Positions 19,650 through 26,948 of a stretch of 64,000 bases of DNA are shown piece by piece. Within the stretch, counting starts at the first letter, position 1; each line of letters opens with the position of its first letter. The notes beneath the pieces were generated by a model. The model was not told the DNA's origin. It searched no databases and worked only from the letters and a program-made list of their open reading frames with translations. This DNA comes from CAINVV01 sp964528535 (lineage in GTDB: Bacteria; Bacteroidota; Bacteroidia; Bacteroidales; Prolixibacteraceae), in contig CAZGSQ010000005.1 of NCBI GenBank assembly GCA_964528535.1, positions 7,646 through 71,645 on the forward strand, in the 5' to 3' direction. A program made the position numbers and the translations under genes.

Positions 19650-19684
19650 ATGAAACGAACCCCAATTTGTCGGGGGAGTTTCAT
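19650..19684 (+). terminator. Imperfect hairpin after the giant gene, possible terminator
   Basis: ATGAAAC (19650-19656) pairs with GTTTCAT (19678-19684), and an inner CCCC/GGGG stem lies between them. There is no T run. It lies 31 bp after the stop codon and before the conserved leader, so it may end or attenuate transcription from the giant gene. Confidence 0.4.
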
Positions 19685-19710
19685 ATTACCAATGAAAAAC
19701 TAATGATTAT

Positions 19711-19820
19711 CGTATGAAACGAGCATGGGCAACACCAACAATTGGCGATGTAAATTTACCTGCGAGTTCCATGAGTACTTACAGATATTTAATTATTTAA
19801 CAAATATATTTACGAATGAA
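19711..19820 (+). repeat. Conserved leader element, copy 1, with a 28-codon open frame
   Basis: This segment matches 52147-52256 at about 92 percent and directly precedes an envelope-protein gene in both places. It contains ATG (19714) to TAA (19798-19800), encoding MKRAWATPTIGDVNLPASSM and eight more residues. Then CAAATATATTTACGA leads to the next ATG at 19816, identical in both copies. Differences inside the open frame are four non-synonymous and two synonymous codons, and the non-coding spacer is fully conserved. This favours an RNA or DNA element over a selected peptide. It could be a leader peptide, an RNA switch or a duplicated promoter-leader. Confidence 0.6.
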
Positions 19821-20670
19821 AAAACAGCTCATCATAGCATTTTCGATGCTTTTGTGTTCCAATCTTATCGCTCAGGAGGTGGGCCATTACCTCTACCTGA
19901 ATGCCGGAGGTGGCGTCCACAACCTCTCTTCTTCCCCGAAGGACGGCAGTCAGAAAGGTGGTTTGGGCCTCACCCTTGATGCAGGTTATGGCTATTTCTT
20001 CAACAAACATTGGGGTTTTCAGGGTGGAATCGGATTGCAATCTTTCGAGCCATCGGCAACTTTAAATTATACGACCGAAGCCCCATCTGTGGATACCGAT
20101 GGCGCACCATATTTGTACCGTACTTTTTACAACAACTGGAGGGAGAAGCAGCAATTGTTGTTTCTTGACATCCCATTGGGGTTCAAATTCAGGTTACTCT
20201 TGTTTAAGAAAATTAATTTTTTGGCTACGGCTGGCATGAAAATGTCCATCCCCCTCACAGCAACCTATAAAACCACCGGTGGAGCAATAAAAACAACTGG
20301 CTATTACAGCCAGTTTAATGTGGTACTGGAGGAGATGCCCCGGCATGGTTTCGACAACCTAACCGATCAAATGACGGGCAATGTGTCTATCAAGAGTGCT
20401 TTTGGCGCATTTGCCGATTTGGGCGCAAGCTATGGTCTTTCAGAGGGAATTGACCTGTACGCCGGAGGCTATTTTGTGCAAGGTTTGAACAATGTCACAA
20501 AAAGCAGCGGAAAACTTGTTTACCAGCAAGATGGTCAATACAATGGAGTGATGGACTCCAACCAGATCGACAAAGCCAATACAACTGCAGTGGGTTTAAA
20601 AGTTGGTCTTGTCTGGCGATTTGGTACCAACAAGGTTGTGGAGGAAACATTGTCTCCTTCGAAAAAATAG
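19816..20670 (+). CDS. Outer-membrane beta-barrel family protein
   Basis: 284 residues with a signal peptide (MKKQLIIAFSMLLCSNLIAQ). The mature part shows alternating hydrophobic strands ending in aromatic residues (YLYLNAGGG, LTLDAGYGYFF, LDIPLGFKFRLLLF, GAFADLGASYGLS, VGLKVGLVWRFG), typical of the small PorT-like outer-membrane barrel family of Bacteroidota. It follows the giant T9SS protein by about 200 bp and carries the conserved leader shared with the OmpA-like gene at 52252. The next gene (20706) starts 35 bp later and is probably cotranscribed. Its specific role is unknown; a pore or anchor for surface structures is possible. Confidence 0.75.
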   Translation: MKKQLIIAFSMLLCSNLIAQEVGHYLYLNAGGGVHNLSSSPKDGSQKGGLGLTLDAGYGYFFNKHWGFQGGIGLQSFEPSATLNYTTEAPSVDTDGAPYLYRTFYNNWREKQQLLFLDIPLGFKFRLLLFKKINFLATAGMKMSIPLTATYKTTGGAIKTTGYYSQFNVVLEEMPRHGFDNLTDQMTGNVSIKSAFGAFADLGASYGLSEGIDLYAGGYFVQGLNNVTKSSGKLVYQQDGQYNGVMDSNQIDKANTTAVGLKVGLVWRFGTNKVVEETLSPSKK

Positions 20671-20705
20671 AAATTGAATACTCACCATAAGCTAATAAAT
20701 TTCAC

Positions 20706-21740
20706 ATGAAAATCACAAGATTGCTCATTTTTTTTGCCTTTCTGACAGTATCAGCAGGGAGCCTGAAAGCGCAACCGGCAAGTAATTTGGCTGGTTCGAA
20801 CTTTTTTACTACCAAATTTTCAAAGGAAAAAGTTTGGGACGTTCAACGTGACCCTGCTTATCCGAAAGCCGGACAGGATTGGAAATTGTCCGGATTGCAA
20901 AGTGCCTTGGGAACCGACGGCGCTGCCATTGATTGGGGAAGGGCAAACAACAGGTATTTGATGTTTGTTCTGGAAGTGGATAATACGCGTGGGACAAACA
21001 CCCTGGCAGATGATGTCAACAGAGCCGGAGCCAAATACAAAGTTTTGCTCAAATTGTTTGAGAGCAATGGTATTTTGGTAAAAATTGTTTCGAAATGGGG
21101 CAAGATCATTGGCATGGGAACGCAGGGATTCTTGTATGAAGCGGAGGGTATTTATGGTACCTATTTCTCAACCTCGCCTTTGAAAAAAGGTGCCATTGTC
21201 AGTTACAAACCTGGTCTGGCAGAAGTGACCAAAATGTCCGAAATAGTGAATGTTCCGGAATCACCCAAATTAATTCCCCAAACAGTGCCATCTCAGATCG
21301 CAACAGGATATTACACGCTCACCGCACGTTGCAGCGGGAAAGTATTGGATGTACTCGATGCCAGCAAACTTGACGGAGCTAAGATCCAGCAGTGGAAACT
21401 GAATGGGAATGTGGCCCAGCATTGGAAAATTGAACCGGTTGCCGGAGCGCCCGGATACTATACCCTTACCGCAAGATGCAGCGGAAAGCTTTTGGATGTG
21501 CTCGATGGCAACAAATTGGATGGTGCCAAAGTTCAGCAATGGAAACTAAATGGAAACATAGCCCAACACTGGAAAATTGATCCTGTAGCAGGGGCAGCAG
21601 GTTATTTTGTCTTAACCGCCAGATGCAGTGGAAAGGTATTGGATGTGCTCGATGCCAGTAAATTAGACGGAGCAGTCATCCAACTTTGGAAATTGAATGG
21701 AAATGTGGCACAACATTGGAAATTGGATCAGGTAAAGTAG
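20706..21740 (+). CDS. Secreted protein with C-terminal ricin-type beta-trefoil lectin domain
   Basis: 344 residues. Signal peptide to about residue 23 (ends SLKAQ). Residues 24-190 form a domain I do not recognise. Residues 197-344 are three near-identical 49-residue ricin-B repeats, each with ARCSGKxLDVLD, WKLNGN and the QxW motif (QHWK), giving one complete beta-trefoil. It probably binds carbohydrate at the cell surface or outside the cell. Three repeats complete the trefoil, so the TAG at 21738 can be the natural end. However, coding-like sequence in two other frame segments continues to 22061, so the original protein may have been about 110 residues longer. Confidence 0.8.
   Translation: MKITRLLIFFAFLTVSAGSLKAQPASNLAGSNFFTTKFSKEKVWDVQRDPAYPKAGQDWKLSGLQSALGTDGAAIDWGRANNRYLMFVLEVDNTRGTNTLADDVNRAGAKYKVLLKLFESNGILVKIVSKWGKIIGMGTQGFLYEAEGIYGTYFSTSPLKKGAIVSYKPGLAEVTKMSEIVNVPESPKLIPQTVPSQIATGYYTLTARCSGKVLDVLDASKLDGAKIQQWKLNGNVAQHWKIEPVAGAPGYYTLTARCSGKLLDVLDGNKLDGAKVQQWKLNGNIAQHWKIDPVAGAAGYFVLTARCSGKVLDVLDASKLDGAVIQLWKLNGNVAQHWKLDQVK
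21306..21740 (+). repeat. Three tandem 147-bp ricin-B units
   Basis: Unit starts (Gly-Tyr-Tyr/Phe codons) fall at 21306, 21453 and 21600, an exact 147-bp period. The proteins are almost the same while many third codon positions differ (for example AGATGC versus CGTTGC for Arg-Cys), so the amino-acid sequence has been held while silent sites drifted. Confidence 0.8.
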
Positions 21741-21741
21741 T

Positions 21742-22061
21742 ATCTTCCCGATACCCAAGTGGTTCTACCCAGGCAAACGCAAGGACAACAAATATTTCTT
21801 TGCACCTGACAAAAGCTATGTCCTTAGAGCTAACTTCCGTGAGATGGGAAAAAGCATCGAGAAGGGTTTTCTCCCTTGCGCTGTGGATGATGTCAGTCGT
21901 TACCTGCTCGTTCCAAAACAGGACAGTTTAAAAGTATTGGCGTTGGTTTGGCAATATTTGCGACGGGTGATAAAATAGACAAGCAAGCAATCGGTCTTTA
22001 CAAGAAGGCTCCGATTCCACCAGTTCTCGAAGATTTGGCTAAATTGTTGCAAGCCTTTTGA
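21742..22061 (+). pseudogene. Frame-disrupted coding tail downstream of the lectin gene
   Basis: Reading from 21742 in the +1 frame gives a protein-like stretch (IFPIPKWFYPGKRKDNKYFF ... DDVSRYLLVPKQDS) to about 21930. Moving back one base there gives SIGVGLAIFATGDKIDKQAI and so on to TGA at 22059-22061. The second segment is again in the frame of the lectin gene, so two compensating shifts (near 21738 and 21930) would rebuild one protein of about 451 residues. The shift point at 21927-21933 is T-TTA-AAA, which is both a slippery heptamer and a likely indel site. The protein family is not recognised. Decay, programmed frameshifting or sequencing error are all possible. Confidence 0.55.
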
Positions 22062-22130
22062 AGCCGGTATTTCTCTTAATTTTGATAGTTACTACACTTA
22101 TTTTAACATCGTTTAGTGAAAAAATAACCT

Positions 22131-22168
22131 TTTGCGGATACAATTTCCTGGTTTCGTTCCTATCTTTG
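22131..22168 (+). promoter_or_regulatory. Promoter candidate for the small ORF at 22226
   Basis: TATCTTTG (22161-22168), followed by CC, matches the Bacteroidota -7 consensus. TTTG lies at 22131-22134, but the 26-bp spacing is longer than usual. It sits 57 bp before the ATG at 22226. Confidence 0.5.
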
Positions 22169-22225
22169 CCCCGCCAACTTTGTAGTTTAGAATAGTCTAA
22201 GTTATACTTTACAACAAGTCATACC

Positions 22226-22426
22226 ATGAGACAATCGATGCACACAGAATTATCCCAGCTGGATTTTTTACAGATGGAAGTTAGTGAGAGAATGACAGCT
22301 GACGTACTAAACAACCAGGAACTTGTACTCCGTAAAGTGGGTCAGGCATTTGTCGTAGATTGGCAATTGCAGGAGATTGAACAGAGTGAATTCAAAAAGC
22401 GGGCTTTGAGTGACAATAAGTTCTAA
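22226..22426 (+). CDS. Small hypothetical protein
   Basis: 66 residues, not recognised. It is acidic and helical in character, with no signal peptide or membrane segment (MTADVLNNQELVLRKVGQAF is the most ordered part). Support comes from a good -7 element 57 bp upstream and from an open frame with normal codon use. An inverted repeat begins directly after the stop codon and ends at the start of the next gene, so the two genes may be linked by an RNA structure. No function is proposed. Confidence 0.5.
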   Translation: MRQSMHTELSQLDFLQMEVSERMTADVLNNQELVLRKVGQAFVVDWQLQEIEQSEFKKRALSDNKF

Positions 22427-22480
22427 ACTATATTTGTTAAATTTGATGGGTCCAAGCACCTCAAACAGATAAAATATAGT
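22427..22480 (+). promoter_or_regulatory. Inverted repeat spanning the gap and abutting the next start codon
   Basis: ACTATATTT (22427-22435) and AAATATAGT (22472-22480) are perfect 9-bp arms separated by 36 nt. The right arm touches the ATG at 22481. In mRNA the stem would sit directly against the start codon and could limit translation. It is AT-rich and might be chance. Confidence 0.35.
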
Positions 22481-23341
22481 ATGAATAAATTATTTCTTTG
22501 TGTCCTGATTGTTACAGTATTCACCTTACGTCCCTCCGTCGCCCAGAACCACCTGACTGCCAATCAAATCATTGAACTTATCAAAGGAAAAGTCACATGT
22601 CCCTGGTCTGCAGAGACGGTCGATACTTTTAAGTCTGGGAATCCTGAAGATGCCGTCACCGGGATAGTCGTTTGCATGTTTGCTGACATGAAAGCACTAC
22701 AACAAGCAGTGACCGATCGTTGTAATCTGATAATTACCCACGAACCAACGTTTTACAACCATTTGGATGACACAAAATCACTCGTTAATGATCCTGTATT
22801 TCTTGAAAAACTGAAATTTATCAACGACCACCATCTGATCATCTGGCGGTTTCACGATCACATCCACCGCACCAGTCCGGATGGAATCTATGCCGGAATG
22901 GTTGAAAAATTGGGTTGGCGCAAGAACAAAACAGACGACACCATGACCCGGTTTAAATTTGAACCGGTCAAATTAGCCCAATTTATCAGTCAGCTGAAAA
23001 CCATTTTCCCGGGAAGCGCCTTCAGGGTAATAGGAAATCCTGGAATGACCGTTACAAATGTGGCCTTTTCAGCCGGTGCACCTGGCTCATCTACGCACCT
23101 TCGGCTGTTGCAGGAGAAACAGACCGACCTGCTCATTGCGGGCGAATCTCCCGAATGGGAAACCTATCAATATGTGCACGACGCACAACTACAGGGTCGA
23201 AACAAAGCCGTAATTTTTCTGGGACACACCAATTCGGAGGAGGCCGGTATGGATTACTGCGTCACCTGGCTCAAAGGATTCATGCCACTTACTCTTCCGA
23301 TCCATTATTTTGAGAACGGATCGAGTTTTCAAACATATTAG
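22481..23341 (+). CDS. Nif3-like dinuclear metal center protein with signal peptide
   Basis: 286 residues. After a signal peptide (ending PSVAQ near residue 22), the protein follows the Nif3/YbgI family: GIVVCMFADMKALQQAV, then ITHEPTFYNH with the metal-site histidines, FHDHIH, and a C-terminal GHTNSEEAGM block with the last metal ligands. The family is a hexameric toroid with two metal ions and an uncertain activity. Most members are cytoplasmic, so the leader suggests a periplasmic or secreted version. It is followed after 26 bp by the GH35 gene, consistent with an operon. Hydrolase activity on a glycan-derived or phosphorylated compound is only a guess. Confidence 0.8.
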   Translation: MNKLFLCVLIVTVFTLRPSVAQNHLTANQIIELIKGKVTCPWSAETVDTFKSGNPEDAVTGIVVCMFADMKALQQAVTDRCNLIITHEPTFYNHLDDTKSLVNDPVFLEKLKFINDHHLIIWRFHDHIHRTSPDGIYAGMVEKLGWRKNKTDDTMTRFKFEPVKLAQFISQLKTIFPGSAFRVIGNPGMTVTNVAFSAGAPGSSTHLRLLQEKQTDLLIAGESPEWETYQYVHDAQLQGRNKAVIFLGHTNSEEAGMDYCVTWLKGFMPLTLPIHYFENGSSFQTY

Positions 23342-23367
23342 CCTCATTTTCTTCCAAGGTAGCCACC

Positions 23368-25572
23368 ATGAAAAAATTAGCCCACTCTGTGATTTGTTGG
23401 ATGCTCGTGTCAAACCTGGAAATTTGTCTTGCCCAACAGACCTTGACGCCCATTCAATTCAACAAAGTCAGTTACCTGAAAGATGGAAAGCCTTTTTATC
23501 TGTTGTCAGGTGAGTTTCACTATTTCAGAGTACCCAAGGAGGATTGGAAAAAAAGGATGGAACTTTACAAAGAATCGGGCGGAAATTGCTTGGCTACCTA
23601 TGTTCCCTGGCTCATTCACGAGCCCAAAGAGGGAACTTTTGATTTCGGTCCTGACGGATTCAGAGACCTGGAAGGCTTCCTTAAACTGGCGAAAGAGGAA
23701 AATTTGTACGTCATCGTTCGCCCGGGGCCTTACCAATATACTGAACTTAACTACGATGGCCTACCGGGATGGCTCTGTGAAAATTATCCCCAACTCCGGG
23801 CGAAGAATTTTGAAGGGAAGGATTACCGGATTGCCTCCATCTCTTACCAGCATCCGCTGTTTTTGGCAAAGGTGAAGAGATGGTACGACAAAGTTTGTCC
23901 TATTCTTGCCAAATATTCTGTCAACAAGGGTGGACCTGTGGTCTTTATGCAGCTCGACAATGAATTGACAGGTGTGCATATCTGGAACAAACAACTTGAT
24001 TACAACCCTGAAACAATGGGATTTGGAAAGAGCGATGGACCTTTTGTCCGGTTCCTTCGACAGAAATACGGGGAGATTGCAGTATTGAATTCGTGCTATG
24101 GAATGAAATATGAGTCCTTCGACAAAGTTGTTCCGATTAACCCTTCTAAATGTGAAAAGGCGGAAGAACTGAGACAGCTCAAGGATTACCACGATTTTTA
24201 TTTTTCGATGGCCGCCGATTACCTCGATACTTTGGCCAAGATGGCACGTGTAAATGGGGTCGACGTTCCATTGGTTCACAATGCAGCCAATCCTGAAATG
24301 ATCCCCTATTTCAAGGAAACGGTAAAGAAGATCCGACCACCCTTCCTGCTTGGGATGGATAGTTATTACAGTCTCGACCAGACCTGGCAGCAGAACAATC
24401 CAACACCGCAATACATCGCCAGAACCTTCTTCGGACTTGAAATGCTAAGGTTGATGGGCTATCCTCCAACCATTTTTGAAATTGCTTCGGGCAGTATTTC
24501 AGATTGGCCTCCGATCACCGCTACCGATGCAAAAGCCTGTTACATGGCGAGTCTGGCATTCGGCATGAAGGGACACAACTATTACATTTTTACCGGAGGT
24601 GTCAACCCCCTTGGATATGGCTCAACAGCCGATCTGTACGATTACAATGCCCCGGTAAGTGTGAAGAATGAGTTGCGGCCACTCTATTTTGCCCAGCAAG
24701 AAGTAGCGAAATTCATCGCGAATGAGAAATGGCTAACCGTATCGGAAAAGGTTCATGATTGCAGGATTGCCCTGGATTTGGAGTATGCCCGTTCTGACAT
24801 GTACTGGAAAACGAGAGGCGCTTTTCTTTTCCAGGCTCCTGAGGCCTGGAAAATGATGTTGAAAGGGGTCTTGTCAACTGCCCTGTGCGCCGGAATTTCC
24901 CCCGAGTTCTGCAACCTGTCGGATCCCGGCTTCCTGAAAGATACTACACCGATTGTGGTTGTTTCGTCGGTTACGATGGCTGCCGATAAGCAGAAGAACC
25001 TGGTGAATTTTCTTAAAAATGGAGGGAAAGTACTGCTTCTGCCGGTGGTGCCAACCCTGGATGATGATTTTAATCCATGTACCATCCTCTCTGATTTTAT
25101 CGGTAATCCCGTCGTATCGGAAGGGAAGAATTTTTTTTCACGCGCATCGTTTGGGCCGATCCGCAATGTGATGAAAGAGTACTTATTTGTGTTGGACAAA
25201 ACACCTGATCGTGCTGAAGTTATTGGGAAAGAGGAAATTACCGGTAAGACCATTGCATTCAAAACAACTACTCCGGGAAGCGGGCAATTTGCCTGGGCTG
25301 GAATTGGCTGGACAGCCCGTCAAAATGAACAGGGGAAAATGCTGTCCTATCTGTTGGCAGAAGTTGGCTTCCAACAAAAAGTCAGCTCTGACAATCCCAA
25401 CATATGGATCACCCTTCGATCGGACGGCAAGAAAGAGATGTTATTTCTGATGAATCTGTTTACGACACCACAAACCATTTCTATTTCCTACCAGGATTTT
25501 GCCGGGAAGCCAGTGAAATATATCGACGTGCTGGTGGAGGCGATGACGGTAAAGACGCTGAGACATGAATAA
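23368..25572 (+). CDS. GH35 beta-galactosidase, secreted
   Basis: 734 residues with a signal peptide ending near LEICLAQ. The GH35 TIM barrel begins with LLSGEFHYFRVPKEDW and continues with GGNCLATYVPWLIHEP. It carries the acid/base region FMQLDNELTG (around residue 190; the family form is QxENE) and the nucleophile region IFEIASGS near residue 370. The C-terminal part is a beta-rich domain. The enzyme removes terminal beta-galactose from oligo- or polysaccharides, probably in the periplasm. It is probably cotranscribed with the exported Nif3-like protein. The D for E change before NE in the acid/base motif is conservative and leaves the catalytic Glu in place. Confidence 0.9.
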   Translation: MKKLAHSVICWMLVSNLEICLAQQTLTPIQFNKVSYLKDGKPFYLLSGEFHYFRVPKEDWKKRMELYKESGGNCLATYVPWLIHEPKEGTFDFGPDGFRDLEGFLKLAKEENLYVIVRPGPYQYTELNYDGLPGWLCENYPQLRAKNFEGKDYRIASISYQHPLFLAKVKRWYDKVCPILAKYSVNKGGPVVFMQLDNELTGVHIWNKQLDYNPETMGFGKSDGPFVRFLRQKYGEIAVLNSCYGMKYESFDKVVPINPSKCEKAEELRQLKDYHDFYFSMAADYLDTLAKMARVNGVDVPLVHNAANPEMIPYFKETVKKIRPPFLLGMDSYYSLDQTWQQNNPTPQYIARTFFGLEMLRLMGYPPTIFEIASGSISDWPPITATDAKACYMASLAFGMKGHNYYIFTGGVNPLGYGSTADLYDYNAPVSVKNELRPLYFAQQEVAKFIANEKWLTVSEKVHDCRIALDLEYARSDMYWKTRGAFLFQAPEAWKMMLKGVLSTALCAGISPEFCNLSDPGFLKDTTPIVVVSSVTMAADKQKNLVNFLKNGGKVLLLPVVPTLDDDFNPCTILSDFIGNPVVSEGKNFFSRASFGPIRNVMKEYLFVLDKTPDRAEVIGKEEITGKTIAFKTTTPGSGQFAWAGIGWTARQNEQGKMLSYLLAEVGFQQKVSSDNPNIWITLRSDGKKEMLFLMNLFTTPQTISISYQDFAGKPVKYIDVLVEAMTVKTLRHE

Positions 25573-25714
25573 TGGTATGCTAAATAGACAAAATTGTACA
25601 AGGGTTGTTCTCAGTATCAACTTACTTTTACACCGCCTAAAAAGTGAGTGGGATTAAAAAGTTTAAATTGATTCCTATAAATGTTCGGATGCCAAGTTTT
25701 AAATTCATTGCCAT

Positions 25715-25742
25715 GGAAAGTGAAAAGTAAAAAATGAAAAGT
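25715..25742 (+). repeat. Heptad repeat of the GAAAAGT family (4 units)
   Basis: Four 7-bp units: GGAAAGT, GAAAAGT, AAAAAAT, GAAAAGT. They lie in the gap after the GH35 gene and belong to the same family as the repeats at 44471 and (reverse strand) 61157. Confidence 0.55.
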
Positions 25743-25749
25743 GACATGA

Positions 25750-26107
25750 GTCAAATACGCAACAGGAGTCGGAAGGGTAGGGGCACAGGAAATCGATGAA
25801 TCTGTGTGGCTTAACAGGATGCTGCATGCCATAGCACTGGTTTGGGACGGAATGACCAACCTGGAGCAGGAGGAATGCAAAGAATGGCTTTTAAGGCGCA
25901 GTTGTCCGATAAAGCTGTAGTTTTGCATGTAGCCAGACTTACAGCACAACTGATCAGCTCACTTCCGGGATTAAATTTTGCAACAGTAGGGCGAATGCAA
26001 ACGGAACTTACCAAATTGGGAGTATGGAAGATGTTTCAATAGGAGGCCAGGATAATTTTACGGTACTGGTTCCGGCAGCGAGTGCCGCTGTGGTGTTCAT
26101 TCAATAG
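25750..26107 (+). pseudogene. Remnant of a decayed gene in three successive frames
   Basis: The 626-bp gap 25573-26198 holds no intact gene, but protein-like stretches follow one another. The first is frame 1 from 25750 (VWLNRMLHAIALVWDGMTN). The second is frame 3 to 26042 (AVVLHVARLTAQLISSLPGL). The third is frame 2 from 26015 to TAG at 26105 (SIGGQDNFTVLVPAASAAV, ending FIQ). Each change is a shift of minus one base. The last stretch resembles the C-terminal beta-sandwich end of secreted glycosidases, fitting the neighbours. The original family is not recognised. Positions 25573-25749 show only the heptad repeat. Confidence 0.4.
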
Positions 26108-26198
26108 TTAATCTGTTAAAGAGATCCTGAAATAATTGAAGAAGTAATATTTTTGGAAAAGCTAAACAAACTTAGTAGTACAACCAATACCATACAGA

Positions 26199-26948
26199 AT
26201 GATTCAAATAGCCGACCTAACTAAAAATTATGGAAGATTTAACATCATCGATGGATTGGATATGACCATTGATATGGGGCAAGTGTATGGATTGCTGGGC
26301 AAAAATGGGGCAGGAAAGACGACGTTGATCAACCTGATACTTGATTTAATTGAAAAGGACAAGGGCAGCATCCATATTTTTGGATCAGATCACAGGCGTC
26401 TGGATAAATCTGCCAAAAGCAGGATCGGTGTTGTTGGCGAAGATCTGGCATTGATTGAGGAGATTAGCGGCTACGAATTCCTGGCCTTTGTCGGGAAAAT
26501 ATACAAAATCCCTTCCGAAACCCTGAAAAAACGGATCAACGATCTCTTTTCCTATTTCTTCGAAGATCCGGCCGATTTGAAAAAGAACATCTCCCGCTAT
26601 TCAACCGGGATGAAGAAGAAGATCGCATTTTGCGCCGCTGTCATTCATACACCCGATCTGCTGATCCTGGATGAACCCTTCTCCGGACTTGATCCGTTTG
26701 TTGCCAACCAGATGGTCACCTTTTTAAAAAAATACCACCGGGCCGACAGGGCCATCCTTATTTTATCGCATGACCTGTCGTATGTCGAAAAAGTCTCCAC
26801 GCACATAGGTGTATTGGACAACCACCGGCTTGTATTCAATTCGACCATTGGCAATTTTACGGAGAATGGAGCCAATGAACTGGACGATGCCTTGTTGGGA
26901 TTGTTGAAGCCCAATGAGAGCGAAATTGAAAAAATAGACTGGGTATGA
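26199..26948 (+). CDS. ABC transporter ATP-binding protein
   Basis: 249 residues. Walker A is GKNGAGKTTLIN, the signature is YSTGMKKKIAF (a variant of LSGGQ with ST in place of SG), Walker B is LLILDEPFSGLDP, and the switch His is in ILSHDLSYV. This is the type found in ABC-2 exporters. The stop codon overlaps the start of the permease gene by 4 bp (ATGA), so the two are translationally coupled and form one transporter. The substrate is unknown. A weak TATTTTTG element at 26148-26155 could be its promoter. Confidence 0.92.
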   Translation: MIQIADLTKNYGRFNIIDGLDMTIDMGQVYGLLGKNGAGKTTLINLILDLIEKDKGSIHIFGSDHRRLDKSAKSRIGVVGEDLALIEEISGYEFLAFVGKIYKIPSETLKKRINDLFSYFFEDPADLKKNISRYSTGMKKKIAFCAAVIHTPDLLILDEPFSGLDPFVANQMVTFLKKYHRADRAILILSHDLSYVEKVSTHIGVLDNHRLVFNSTIGNFTENGANELDDALLGLLKPNESEIEKIDWV

